The notes under the pieces were generated by a model. It saw nothing but the letters and a program-made list of their open reading frames with translations, was not told the origin of the DNA and made no database searches. 64,000 nucleotides of DNA from Ulva prolifera (lineage: Eukaryota > Chlorophyta > Ulvophyceae > Ulvales > Ulvaceae): positions 1,061,713 to 1,125,712 of the forward strand of contig CM041201.1 of the NCBI GenBank assembly GCA_023078555.1, read 5' to 3'. Made by a program: the position numbers and the translations under genes. Below are positions 35,868-48,423 of this stretch, one piece after another (the stretch's first letter is position 1; each line of letters starts with the position of its first letter).

Positions 35868-36776
35868 TGTCACCCGAGCAGCAACTGGATTTTGAGGCCT
35901 CATACGACCTCAAGGCTGACCTGGGTACATGCCTGGAACAGCTGAAGGGCTTTGTGGAGCTGGTGGGTCCCGATCTTCCCGCTGCTGTAGTGCGAGGTCG
36001 CGATCCACTGCGGTGATGTCACTGCCAATATTGAGGCCTGGGGGACGTATGAGGCGCTTGTGGATAGCTACTCGTAGGCAGAGTTACTTGCATACATGGT
36101 GCGCATGAATGTCACAGCTGGCTGGGAGCTGAAGGGGTGCGACACAAGAATCCCGAGGTAGATATGGAAAACAGGTGCGCCAGTGATCATGGCAATATGG
36201 TGTGTTGAAAGAGTCTGTCGGTGTCCCGTTGACCCCATCTGTCTCATAAGGTTGGCTGGAAAATGTGCAGATTGTGACGTTGCTTGGCCTGCCAAAGCCT
36301 GGCCCGATGGTGGGTCAGATGACGACCCTTGCTTGAAGGTGGCAGTATGAGCATGTCGAGCGGTACACCAAGGACTACAACAGCACCATTGCCTCCGGAG
36401 CTTGAGAAGCACCTGAGGAAGGAGTTGTGAAAGCCGGCCAGTGATGATTTAGTCCCGTCGGGCTGAGGTGTATCAGTTGCACAGCTGCACTGCCATGTAT
36501 GTGCATCCAGAAATTCAAGCACATGCTCCTTGACTTGCTTGCTTTTTCGACTTTTGCCCTCTTACTGAAGATAGATCTGTGACTCTGACATCTTCACCAA
36601 GAGAGTGGCTAGCCCTGTGCACACTGCTGGTGAGCTGAGGATTCATGGCGGGTTAGTCTTCTTGTGGAGTGCATCATGTTGCCACTGGATGCTCCAGCAG
36701 TGCTCATGATGCCATGCTTCGGCCTCCTTGGCACCCGCTGTGGCTTGCACAAACTAAAACGCACACATACAGCAGT
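35868..36776 (+). pseudogene. CCA-adding enzyme 3' tail, decayed copy 4
   Basis: The match starts at the exon 6 equivalent (FEASYDLKADLGTCLEQLKGF in the first frame) and runs through an exon 7 equivalent (LLGLPKPGPMVG) into the old 3' flank. It carries many substitutions, in-frame stops and frame changes. Intron 4, exon 5 and intron 5 are missing: X3 joins the tail directly at about 35867-35880. This is the oldest copy and marks the right end of the array. Confidence 0.85.
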
Positions 36777-38218
36777 GAGGAACAAAGGATCATTGACCCC
36801 GTGTACTTCGGTGTAACCGAGCCCTCTTCTCAGCTGCCTTTCACCTCTTCTCATCTGGTGAAGCCACACTGTTAGCACCTGTTGTCACAGAGTCAGCCCT
36901 ATGTTCGCGTTGATGTTCTTCAAGTCGAGCTATCGACAACACGAGGGCCGCACATTACAAGTCAAGCCTGTCCAAACCTTAATTGGAGTTAATTAAGCCC
37001 TTTGAATTAGCCCTGTATTATATAATTTACGACTGACTTGGCCAAATTAATATGTCACATGCTACCAACCAAACGATCAACATGAAATTCTGTTTTTTGG
37101 ACTGTTTAATTCACATAACTTGGCGTGCTGCCCTCATGTCTGCGCCTGTATTCCTCCTGGATGCACATCTATGAACACGGTCGCTTGATTCAGCATGGGT
37201 ACGTATACATGAGTTTGTGTGTTCAGAGTTGCAAATAGCTATAGGATGAGGAAGAGCAGCTTGTAGATCTCTTTGTTGTGCAGGCATGGTACTATGAAGC
37301 AAGGCAGCAGTAAGTACTGTGCTGGACTAGGGAAAGCATGCAATGTAGTTACAGTGTAGCATTGCTGCTGTGCGTCAGGAGTGCTCTCAGGGAGGTGTAT
37401 GTATATGGACGTACTGCTGTGCTGCAGCTGCTGTTCACGTGCATGTCTTCTGTTACCCATCTAGGCAAGTATGGGTGTGGTAACCAAGTTGCGTGCGCTA
37501 TCAGAAAACTGCATTGGAGATGTGCTGCATTCTGTCAGCATCATCTTGGCAGCCTTTGCTGCCGTTGCAAGGAGCTATTGTTGTAACCAGACTCACGTGC
37601 ACATGTCCCGCAAGTTAATTCATCCATAAGACACCCTCAATCGGATGCCAGAGACACAGGTGAAGGCCATTAAAAATCCCAAAATTGATGATTTTGCACT
37701 CTAGTTACACCAAAAATGACACTTCATGAAGTGTTCCGAAGTAACCCTTAACTTCAGCAGACTTCTGGGGTTGCAATCGGAGGGGCAGTACACGTTGCGC
37801 TCATGTGCATCTCGGTGCTTTAGCCCGCCACGCCCCTCCGTTGCAAGTGGCGGCAGCCTTACGTGAGCATTGCAAGATGTGTGTTTTGTGTTGCCACTGC
37901 AAGATGTGTGTTTTGTGTTGCCCTGCTGACCCCAGCTCTAGAATTTCGCCAAAAGATGGTGTCGCTTGCAGTAACTCACACAAAGAGCAGTCTGAGAACG
38001 TTGTGATCGGCGCGCAAATGATGTCTGCAGAGATTGACAATCCTCGCTGGAACCGGACCCCATGCATGGCTGAAGTGTATAGTGTCTACAGGCGCGCCGG
38101 GGACCATGCCGGATGTCAACTTGTTTGAAGGACAGCACCTTTGCGTTGCGTTCACCCATGCGCAGCCAGGCTCAAACCTGTGTAGCTCTGATGGGTCCTG
38201 ACCCATACGCAGCTGCAT
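36777..38218. other. No recognisable gene
   Basis: A/T-rich around 36960-37110. A 28-bp direct repeat containing GCAAGATGTGTGTTTTGTG occurs at about 37871-37921. No supported coding sequence. Confidence 0.45.
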
Positions 38219-41200
38219 ATGAATCTGTGTTCGTGCGCAGTGCTCCGAGATTTGATAATGGCATGCCCTGAAATCGATCAGATTGGCACTGACGTTGCAC
38301 CGCACGTGAACGCATCACCAGCTGCTGCTAGCGCCAACTGTGAATATGGGTGTACTTTGGCGTACATGGTGCATCGCCTGCTTGATTTCCGGGAAGCGGA
38401 GCTCACCGCCGTTGCAGACATGTACGGAATTCCAGGAGCGGCGCTCAAGATGCGCACCTTGCCAGGAGACTCCACACTGTCTCCCTTCCGCCTCATCGAT
38501 GACGTCTCCGCCAAGCAGTGCAATCAAATTTGCAGCAGGGCGATCCTGACCAAGGTAAACGCATTCAGGTTATACCAGCTACGGGTCTGATTGGGGCATC
38601 CGTTCGGTCGTTTCTTGAGCTCAGTGTGCTCGCAGGGCCTCTTTGAACTTTGGGGAATGGGCAGGAACATGGATGAACTGAAGGCGTCATTGCGAAGCTG
38701 CCCTGAGAAACTTACAACAAAATGGTTCGGAGCGGATGTGTCCTTCAGGTACGTGATAGAAGGATTCGGCGTCAGCATACCTGAGGTTCCGGACAAGCGC
38801 AACATGATGGACATCATCACTGAAGTTTGTCCGTTCAAGGTGTTGCCCTGCTCCATCATGTCGAACACTGATGCTGCTCCTGGAGTGCACCACGACCTTG
38901 CTTGCCCTCGCAAGAGCACGCTGACGTGCTTCGACAAGAGGGGTGCACATCACCATGCAACAGCCAAGCTAGACGTACTCTGGCCCCCCTATTTCTTGCT
39001 ACCTCTCTGAGCCTCTGTGACCGGAGCAGGGGCCTGTGAAGCTAAAAGAGCCGGACATCAAGCTGTGGATCTTTGTAGTCGATGCTTCCCACAACGCTGG
39101 CCTGCCAGAGGAGGTGAGCCTCCCGAGCCCCTGCCACACCATCCTATCACTGCGCACATCCAGAGCTGCCGCTTTGTCACACCTCGGCTGTGCTGTTCCA
39201 TCTCGGCCAGCCACTCGCGTCCTGGTGTCCCCCCTTACGATCGTCCGTTCCCACTGTCAAATGTACACGTCGATCCACGCCGCAGCGAGGTGGCAAACGC
39301 CTGCACACCGCAGCGCCACCTTCCCCCACCCTCGAAAGCGGTCCATGATTCCTGCCTTTCACATATCACGCCACGATGACCTCGTCGCATGCACATAGCT
39401 ACCGCATGCATCTATACCAAGGCCGAGGTATATCATGGTTACCGCCATGTTGGCTGCGCTCGAGCTCGGGGGCCGATCCACGCGCCTCAACACTGCACGC
39501 CGCTGCTTCTTGCGCTGTTGCACGGGCTTCCATGCGCTCGGGTGTGCCTTGCTTTGGCGTGACGTTGTTCAGATGCCCCGGTGGCTACAGGCCCCCCAGT
39601 CCACTGACTTGGGGCGCCGTCACACCTCTCGGAGGCCCTGCTGCCCTTTGCTCCTTGCGCACCCCACACGCATGGACACCACCCGCTGCGCTGGCTGCAT
39701 GCTGCATCGCCCAGGGGCCACATCGCCCAGGGTGCGGAAGCCGCACATGCCCCAAACGCCCTCACTGCCGCGATGCCAGCCTCATGTCTTCTGTGCAGTG
39801 GATGACCGCGGCTCAGCGTCCCCCCCCCCCCCCAAGCGGGGTCTCTGGACCTGTCTATGTCGTTTGTTTAAGTCTGAAACGTTGTTGATTTCCGCGTTGC
39901 GTATCCTCACGCTTCGGATCCCAAGTCCTGAAGCTGGTAGCTCGCTGGCCGCAAACTGGTAGCTGTGGTATTCTGCCATGCAACGGTCCGTTCTCTTGCT
40001 AAAAAGTCCAGTGCCCAGGCCGCGTGCAGATTCCATACCGCCTCATCGCTGCCCGGCAACTCGCCTGGAGCGACGTCCGCTCCGCGACGCAGCCGTATAC
40101 CCTCACGAAGCGCCGCTACCTCGGCCCGACGTCGATGGACCATGAGCTGTCGTTCATCATGTGCAACCTCGGCCACGTCCGCCGCGCCAGCCTTGTGTAC
40201 GACCCGTTTGCCGGCACCGGCTCGATCCTCGTCGCGGCGGCCGCGTGGGGCGGCCGTGTCCTTGGGACCGACATCGACATCCGCGTCATCCGCGACGGCA
40301 AGCGCGACAGCGCCGGCCGCCCCTGCTCCGTCTACTCCAACTTTGCGGACTACGGCCTCGGGGACCCGATCGGGCTGCTGCGCACCGACGCGGCCAACCC
40401 TCCGTGGCGGCGCGGCGCGGAGGGCCTCGTCGACGCGATCCTGTGCGACCCGCCGTACGGCGTGCGGGCCGGGGGGCGGAAGATGGCGCCCCTCGGCCCA
40501 GGCGACGCGCCGCTGCCGGTGAAGTGCGCCCCGCTGCATGCTGTGTGCTGTGCACGCTGTGCGTTGTCGTGGACGGGCTGTCGATGCAGCTGTGTGTGTG
40601 GCTGTGTATCTGCTTGATTACACAGCCGTATGCATAGGCACATCGATAGCTCCAACACCTGGGGCCACCGGATCGGGGGAGCATACTGCCCCAGGTGCTG
40701 GTGAACGACGCCTCGCCTGCTGTGTGCTACGTGGGGCCGTGCTGTGTGTGCGGGGCTGTGGGAACTGTCGTCTGGTGCCCCACGTGTTGCAGCCGCCGGT
40801 GCCTTCGGGCTGCAGACGAGCGCGTGCAGGTGGCATGGATGTGGACCTTGCATGGTGCACCGCTCACATCTCGCACCTGGTCCGTGCATGCCGTCGTCCT
40901 CACAACATGCCACGCCCTGGCGACGTCGCTGTTGCGACTCATGGCACGTGTAGTGCTGAACCGTGCCTGCCGCACGGTCACGCATGCATTCCATACGTGT
41001 CCGGATCTGGGGGTTGCGCGCGCACAAACACGAGTTGAGGACGGCCGCGTGTTCAGGGCGGGATACATCCCTGCGACAAAGCCGTACGCTCTGTCCGAGT
41101 GCCTCGCGGACCTCCTCGAGACGGCGGCCCGGCTGCTCGTCCTCGGCGGCCGCATGTGCTACTGGATGCCGGACTTCATCGACTACGAGTCTGCGCACGG

Positions 41201-42432
41201 CAGCGCACAGCACGGAGCACAGCACGCGGCGCAGGAGGCCGGCGCCGGCGCGGCGAGTGAGGACGGGAGCGCTGCTGGAGCAGATGACGGGGGGGAAGTC
41301 ACGGAGGTGCGTTGGTGGATGGGTTGGCGCGGGTAGCCACTCGCCGTGCGTGTTGTGGGAGTTGGTGTGTCTGGCGGAGTGTGCGTGGGGATCGCCGCAT
41401 GGCTGACAGCTTGACACGAACTGTTCCAACGCCCGGACGCTTGCGTGTGTTGGCTTACCGAAGGCTGGCCAGTGATGCACTTCCACATCACAAGCTTCAG
41501 CGTTTTCGGGTACCACCCCGCATCTGAGTATGCTTTGGAGAGCCCAGAGTTGCTCTATGTCTTGGCCCTCCGAAGGTTCCGTCAGAGCTGAGGTGGTACG
41601 AGTGGACTGTTTCACGCGCCCTGTCGTCGTCAGCGGAACACCGGCCATGACCTGGCTCGAGTTCAAGGAGCCGTCTGCAGGACGGCGCGCCAGAGCTGAG
41701 CTTCCCCACTGCCGCGCGTTGCGGTGGAAGTGGCTTCCAGCGCTCGGGCCGCCCCTCGTCGCCGCAGCTCCGCCGCGCGACTGAAACGCTCCCCAGCTGC
41801 GGCCGTGCACTCATGCATACACGCTGCCAGCCAGAGTGTGCCGCAACCTGCCGCATGGACGGCCGGTGTCGTCCGAGTTGCATTTGTGGCGCAAGCCCAA
41901 CAGACCCGCCTGTGTGTGCTTCCTGCGCTCATGCACGTGCATGTTTTCATGCGCACGAAGCCCCAGATTGATGGCGTGGACTTGTTGCAGTGCCTTGTTG
42001 ATGCCATGGTATGATGTGCATGTTCGCCGACCCACATCCATAGGGGCATCAACCTCTCCCGGCGTTTGCTTTCAGCCCTTGGCTGGCCCAGTAACGAGAC
42101 GGTGTGCGTGGGCGCGATTGCAGGCGTGCGGCCGCACCGTCGGCAGTGTCCACAGGGACCCTTGCCTCGCCTCCCGCGGCTGCCCCGTCACAACCCACCC
42201 CTGCCTCTCTGTCCTCGACAACGGCATCCAGTGCCTCACTCGCCGCATCATGCGGCGCCTCATCACCGTCGTCAAGGTGAAGCCCTTTGACGCCGCCGAG
42301 TCGGAGGCGTGGCGGGCCGCGCTGCAGGGCCGGGAGCTGCCGATCGAGAACATCCACGACGTCGCGTTTCAGGTGCGGGAGCCGGGGCAGAAGAAGGTGA
42401 AGAAGCTCAAGTTCCGTGGCAAGACGCAGTGA
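38219..42432 (+). CDS. TRM11: tRNA (guanine10-N2)-methyltransferase TRM11
   Basis: Six exons: 38219-38554, 38636-38839, 39030-39113, 40030-40523, 41057-41306 and 42124-42432 (558 residues). Phases all agree. The split codon AA|G across GTGCGC at 40524 restores PVKAGYIPATKPYALSEC. The N-terminal THUMP-containing half shows VHRLLDFREAELTAVADMYG, RAILTKGLFELWGMG and VKLKEPDIKLWIF. The methyltransferase has GPTSMDHELSFIMCNL, SAM-loop DPFAGTG (D266), GTDIDIRV and catalytic DPPYG (348). With TRM112 it methylates G10 of tRNAs. The start may be 38219 or 38258. The C terminus HPCLSVLDNGIQCL continues into a Lys-rich tail PGQKKVKKLKFRGKTQ. The 817-nt last intron could hide another exon. Confidence 0.85.
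39820..39833. repeat. C14 homopolymer in TRM11 intron 3
   Basis: Fourteen consecutive C inside the 916-nt intron 39114-40029 of TRM11. Confidence 0.9.
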
Positions 42433-44520
42433 CGGCTGCTCGAGGGCGGTGGGGTGGGCTGCTGCTGCAGGTCAGTGCCGTGGCCCCGCTGGAACGCCGC
42501 AGCTGGTGCAGAAATGCAGGGATGCGCAGCTCGGGTGGTGCTGTGTGACTTGTCCACAGGGACATGTGGCTGCCTGGCGCAGTCCTGGGGTGTCTTGAGG
42601 ACTGATTTGGCCGCCTTGAACGAAGGAACGCTTACCATATATGTAGGTATGAGGGAAAGTTCCCTTGTCACTAACTTGGGACATTGTCTCCCAAGTACAC
42701 CCCTCCGCCGAAGGGAAATCTCCCGTCAAGGTCGGCTTCTGGTGCTGTGTGAATGAGGCAGTGCTGGCTCGACGTGGCGTGGCGTGGGGGTGCACCGTGT
42801 TGGTGGGTGCATGCAGCCTGTGCCTGGTTGTGGCGTGGTCACGGTGGCCGGCATTGGTGCAGCCGAGGTGCCCGTCTTGGCTCGTCTTCAGCAGCGCAGC
42901 GCCGTGAGGCGAGGGACCTGGGTTGAGATGATCGCGAAGCGCAGTCAACAGGGGTCACCTGGAACCTCACGAGACATGCTGCGAGATGTGCCATGGCGCG
43001 GGATGCAAGGCTTGGCGAGGTGCCGCTGCCCTTGGTCTTGTTATCGTTGCGGACTGGCCGCGGAGGGCCACTCGCAGATGCATTGTTGTATGGCAGCTGT
43101 GCGGGCTCACCTGTTGTCTGCTCAGCTGTGCACAGGCTTCGGTGTGGCGAGAGGTGCTGCTACTGTGATGGTCTGCCTTACATGGGACGCAGGTTGCTAA
43201 CAGTGGTCGGGTGCAGGGGGATATGGCAGATGTGCTGTGACTGTGCAACCTCCTGGCGACAGGACCTATGAAGCAGCTTGGTCCGGTGTCGAGCTGCTCT
43301 TGAGACCGGACGCTCGTAGCATGGATCAATGTGACGGGGACCCCAAGGGCTGGCTCGGCGATACAGCAGTGCCGGGAGCTCAGGTCTGCACAGCCCGAGC
43401 GTGCCAGCGGCTGCATGTGCTTGTGAGTCATTCCCTGATGGAAGCAACTGTGGTCGCTCCTGGCGTGTTTGAGTGGCAGTGTGGTTGCTGGCGAGTAGAT
43501 AGAAATGTCCGGCCAGCATCGTATGCTGTGCATGGACCGTAGGAGGCCACACAACGCAGATATTTTCGGATGGGCAGTTTGATGAACCGTAATCTGCCTG
43601 CATCGCGTCTCAATACTGCTTAGGCCACATGTAGGTAATGCTGGTGCGATCCTGAAGCCACTGGATTGGGTAGCTCTCAGATGTGATGCATCTCCTGGCT
43701 CTGTCAGCACGTGTCACTGCAGGCGTTGAGAACGAATGTATGAACCGGTACGGCACCACTGCCACAGTGTAGCTAAGCTGTGATTTGCGGGGCCTGTTGC
43801 ATTTGCCACTCGCAACTGGGATTTTCTCAACCATGTGCTTTGAGGTTTCCATTCCTTTCATCGGCCTTGCCTGCCCATATATCTATATATGATGCCTGGT
43901 GGCTTGGCTCTATTAGAACTGGCAGCTTGTTATTTGGTGTGCGACCGCTGTCACATCCTGGTTCACCCCATGACACCCCAGCTGGTCCAGAACGCGTCTG
44001 AGGTATCCATCAGTATCGCCAGGCCACGTAGTTACGCATGCTAGGATACCTCAGCATCAGGGAGACGCCTTACTCAGCAGATCCAGACGCTGCAAACCGA
44101 TGTATCCTGCAGTGATCATTCATGGAGTCTCGACCTGTGCTGATCCATGTCGGTGGCATCCCGCAAGCATTGATTAGGTCTTTCCAGGCGCGATAGCGGT
44201 CCATGCTGTGCTATCAGGACGATGGAAAGTGTAGTTCATATACATGTAGGCACACGAAGGCGCGTTTGCTGAGACCATGCGGCCGAGTGTCGACATTATG
44301 CACAGCGTGAGTGGGCTGTCTCGGTCGCGGTGACTGTAACAATGCATTTGAACAAGCCATAACGACGATAGACGTATCATGCGCTGTGAAAGGTCATTGC
44401 CATGGCGTTCAAAGGCTCCTTCGGTGTGTAACACCTGTCAACAGAGTTTGCCATGCGCCTGACCAACATGCAGCGCTTCATCGAGTGAGATCAACAAGAC
44501 TGACATGCCTGCGTGCACAG
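42433..44520. other. Spacer; no supported gene
   Basis: Mixed sequence. The 5' exon(s) of the ZSWIM2-like gene should lie in its right part but could not be recognised. Confidence 0.4.
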
Positions 44521-46027
44521 ATTTTCGACGAGCTCCTAGAAGCTGTTGCAAACACCACCATGTACGTTCTTCAGCGCTGTGGACCGACAAGCTTCATCAT
44601 CAAAGAAGATGCCAGTGGTGAACAGCATCATGTCACCATTGGATCACTGCAGAGATGCACATGTCGCCGCACCAAAAGTCTCGCCAACGTGGAGCTATGT
44701 AGGCATCTTGTGTTTGTCATGGTCAAAGTCTTGGCAGTGCCATCAGACAGCCCGTTGGCATGGCAGCTTTCACTCGTTGGTATGGGTCTTCAGACGGCTG
44801 CTCGACCAAATTCCCAGACTCCCGCGCGAACACCCCGTGTTTGCAGATAGAGAGCTTGACGAGATACTTAGAGGGGGCCACAAGAAGCCGGCTGGGCCGC
44901 CTTCTGGCACGCCGCACATACAACAAGGTGGCACATCACGCAAACCTCTGCAGGAAGGCGATCTTTGTCCCATCTGCTATGACGACATCTACGAAGCAGA
45001 CCTGCTCCAGCTGACATGGTGCCAAAAAGGATGTGGGCAAAATATTCATGGCAAGTGCATGCAAGTGTGGATGGCACACAGCATCAAAACACAGAAGGTA
45101 CCGAGTGTTGACACGACAATCCGGTCACAAAGCGCTCTGGCGCATATTGCAGATTTGAGCAGCCTCAGACAGGCAGCACTCGCTGTGGTCAACTTCTCTC
45201 GTGTTCTATAGGACCTACACTGCCCGATGTGCCGGACTGATTGGGGTGCCTTCACTTGGAGAGCCCCGAGCAAGCGTGTGATGGCTCAGCGGAACCACAG
45301 CGCAGCACCATCGTGTACTCATCCAGGTTCTACCTGCAGTGCATGCAATGCCGCTCCAATCTCCGGGCCCCGATACTCTTGCACATCATGCTGGAAGCTG
45401 GACCTGTGCCACAAGTGCTTCAGCTCTGGCACCCACCCCCAGCATGACTTTGTGGTGTGTCAGCGGGTGTCCAGCAGCTGCCAGCCAGCTGCTCGAGACC
45501 TCTTCGAAGTCGCGTGTACACAGGTCTGCGTGCAAGGATCAGCACATGGTCCGGAGGTCTGTCTGATTGAGGGGCGGGGGCGCGTGACTCCAGTGAAGGG
45601 AGCATTTCGAAGCAGAGGCAGGCCGGGCGCGGTGCGTGGCACAGGCAGCGTGTCTGAGGCTCGGGCGCAGTCCCACAGTGGACTCTCTCTTGACGGCCAT
45701 GCCAGCGCCAGTATAACTGGGATCTGTGGCCGGCAGAGCTTGGGGGCCGGGGTTGTGGGACTGGAGCATGTCCCTGCTAGGAAGGCGTCCACCGCAAGCA
45801 AGCTTCGGTTTCGCCAACAGGGGAGCAGTGACCAGATTCCGCGGAAAGGTAGAGACTTAGGGAGTGGGGTTGCTGGGCAGCTACGGGGTTTGACGTCGAG
45901 TTGTTCAGAGGGCATGGCACGAATGGGGGCGGTTGACTTTGCTGTGGTCGGGCAGGCAAGTGGACGGGGCCCAGCGGGTGGGGGGTGCGCGCTGAGTAGC
46001 CTTCCCAGCGTAAGAAATGGACGATGA
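44521..46027 (+). CDS. ZSWIM2: ZSWIM2-like SWIM/RING/ZZ E3 ligase (5' incomplete)
   Basis: Exons 44521-44779, 44847-45097 and 45212-46027 join cleanly; QLSLV|DRELDEILRGGHKK mirrors ZSWIM2. Order: helical lead FDELLEAVANTTMYVLQR, SWIM finger CTCRRTKS...CRHLVFVMVKV, RING CPICYDDIYEADLL...CQKGCGQNIHGKCMQVW...CPMCRTDW, then ZZ finger CSACNAAPISGPRYSCTSCWKLDLCHKCF...HPQHDF. Human ZSWIM2 (MEX) is a ubiquitin ligase acting in testis. The algal function is not known. Unlike ZSWIM2 I see no second RING after ZZ. Instead there is a Gly/Ser/Arg-rich tail of about 190 residues in the last exon. The first exon(s) with the start codon were not found. Confidence 0.8.
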
Positions 46028-46708
46028 CTGTCGGAACAGGTGCCACAGTTGGCACTCGTGGACGTTGGTGTTGCTTCACCCGCACAATAACACCTAATCA
46101 GGTCTGTGCGTCCAGCAGACAGCTGGCGAGATCTCTGGATGTTGGCACATGGTTTGCAATACAGCCAGGAAGCAGGTTCACTGATAGCCCAGATCAAGGC
46201 TGTGACATGCTGAATGGCTTGTATTTTGTACTGTCCTGTTACTAAATTTCTCCACTGGCTACTTGCACGTGCTGTACACATTGGCGGTTTTGAACCCTTC
46301 GCCTGCTACATCTACTCTATGTGGTGATGCCAGAATGCAATTATCCAGCGAGGGCAACTAGACCACGACCGAGCAGCCAGCGAGGCACAGGGAGCGCATC
46401 AGTCTGCAGGCTGCAACTACCTCAGATCTCAGGAGATGATTTTCTGATTGTATTGTGCTTGTGGCAGCTTGGTGGTCCACAGACAAGACGCAGACAGCAG
46501 CTGACGTTTTGAAGGGGCTCACTTGAAGCATGCACACATGTGCAACTTGCGTATCACAAGTTGGAAGTTTCAGGCAAGTCTGTCACAAACTTGACTAGAT
46601 CAAACACATCATGCGGTCATTGATCTCATTTGTTGGCCTCACATAGCATGATGGACACGCTACACCTACCAAATTCAAACCTCTGTGTGGCTATCGGGAC
46701 AGGCACAC
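46028..46708. other. Convergent spacer, no gene seen
   Basis: Lies between the end of the ZSWIM2-like gene (plus) and the last exons of the minus-strand gene. No motif recognised. Confidence 0.4.
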
Positions 46709-48129
46709 TCACAGGTCCCCCCGTGCTGGCACCTGGACTTGCTCATGAAGCTTTTGTGTACTCCCACACATGTTCGCAGGTTGGCAAGTCTGTTGACGAG
46801 ATGCGGTAATCCCGCTTGATGTCGATATCCAATCCTGACATGCTGCGAGATCAGATATTGTTGTACTTCCGAGTCTGAGCAGCGCTTGAGCACGCAGGTA
46901 ATACTTCGGCGGCATTATGAAATTTGCCCGCCTGCAAAATCGGTCCATCAGAGCCATCAAGGTGATGGAAGCGCAACGTGCCACAATGCCATCCAAAGTC
47001 TGCTCCACGCTTGCTCTCTGCTTGCACACCTGCCGCGCCTTCATCTGGGGCCTACATATTTTGTTGTTGGACCGTATTAAGCCTGTACGACCACAAGCAC
47101 CTCCAGTGCAGGCTTTCAGATCACAGCTGCCATTCTTAGCAAGTACATCTCGCTGGGAGCCCAGCTCCTTCACCAGAGCTCCAGGCAAAAGCATGACCAT
47201 TTCCAATTCAAGCACAGAGTCTGCGCCACCATGAGCAAAGCATCGCTGTGCTCACGGAGCAGACACCGAAGATCACAAACCTGAGGATTCTCATCTTCAG
47301 CTGCGTGGTGGTAACAGAAGGAGCTTGCAGGACTGAAGGATATCAAGCAGCTCTTTACATGGTTCTGACGTCCTTGTTCAGTAGCTCCATCATGGAGTCA
47401 ACGGATTGCCGATCAATCTTTGTTTGCAGTATCCATGTTGTGATTATGACCTGCAGTGATGCTTGACGATGAGTGACATGGCCAAGTACGGGTAGACTGT
47501 GGCATTGCGTTCGGTAGGTGAACACACATGCGCCTGATCTAGGCTCCATGATTTCATGACACGAGATTTCTTGTGCAGGAACTCGTCTGCCGCAGGGAGG
47601 GCTTGGCTGATGCTCTCAAACACCTGAACCTCTTGCCTCGCTTGTCAGCAGTCTGACATGGTTGAATCAGCGGGTTGCGGAACACAGCTGCGATACCCAC
47701 CTCCAGTTGCTGTTCATGTTGCTCGATAATATTCTGTAGCATTCCAAAAAAGTGCTGGCCAGTCACACACGCGAAAAGTGGCTCCTCAGTGTCAACATCA
47801 ATCTGTGTGGAGACGACATTGCTCGCCTCTTCCACGGCTGTTCGTATATCAGCTACGCAAGCGTTGAGTGCCTCCTTTGCAACAATGTAGCGCCGACGAA
47901 GGGCGCGATTGCCAGACGGTTGAAGGTTCTTGCATTCTTTCAAGGAGTGTGTGCATATCAGAGGCCAGTTTGAGACCCTGGTTATTGTATTGCAAGAAGC
48001 TTCTAGCTGGACACGGCCATCCTTCACTAGATCGCCCCATTTATCCAGAAATATTTTCGCTTTCAGAAGAGCATTGCGCGCAAGGGTCCTGATCTGGCGA
48101 AGACGTGCTGCCTGCCCTGGCTGAGCCAT
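46709..48129 (-). CDS. Unidentified multi-exon helical protein
   Basis: Minus-strand gene starting at ATG 48129. Exon 1 (48129-47701, 143 codons) reads LRQIRTLARNALLKAKIFLDKWG, CVADIRTAVEEASNVVSTQID and MLQNIIEQHEQQLE. A 77-nt GTGGGT...TTCAG intron leads in phase to exon 2 (47623-47528, VFESISQALPAADEFLHKK), then exon 3 after CTGCAG (47450-47359, VIITTWILQTKIDRQSVDSMMELL). Further coding-like pieces are at about 47215-47090 (MVMLLPGALVKELGSQRDV) and 47010-46870 (QTLDGIVARCASITLMALMDRF...MPPKYYLRAQALLRL). Joins after exon 3 are not settled. The sequence is strongly helical. I do not recognise the family. Confidence 0.5.
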
Positions 48130-48423
48130 GCGTGCACCGACTCGACTGAACAGAGCAACATTTGCTTTTAAAGCATGCCACGAACGTACTAAACCACGGC
48201 AGATGTTCAAAGGCTCTCAGAGTTCCAGTCCAGCGCTTCAATGCCGGGTGATCAATGTCGTCGTATGCGCCGCCGGGGGGCCTGCTCCCAATGCCGAAAC
48301 GCCCCTGCCCCACAGCGTACAGCTGCAAACGTTCAGCGCCAAGCCAGGAAGCGTAGTTTCCGCGGGGCAGAACTAAACCACCTATCGACAAGATTCAAAC
48401 CTTTTCTCACGATCGTTGTCAAG
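48130..48423. promoter_or_regulatory. Divergent intergenic region (hypothetical gene / eS30)
   Basis: The 294 bases between the minus-strand start at 48129 and the eS30 start at 48424 must hold both promoters if these starts are right. I see no TATA box. Confidence 0.4.

Noticed and set aside
40350-41810. Minus-strand 486-codon frame
   Set aside because: Antisense of TRM11 exons 4-5 and introns. TRM11 motifs DPFAGTG and DPPYG are on the plus strand.
45460-46281. Minus-strand 273-codon frame
   Set aside because: Antisense of the ZSWIM2-like last exon. No motif.
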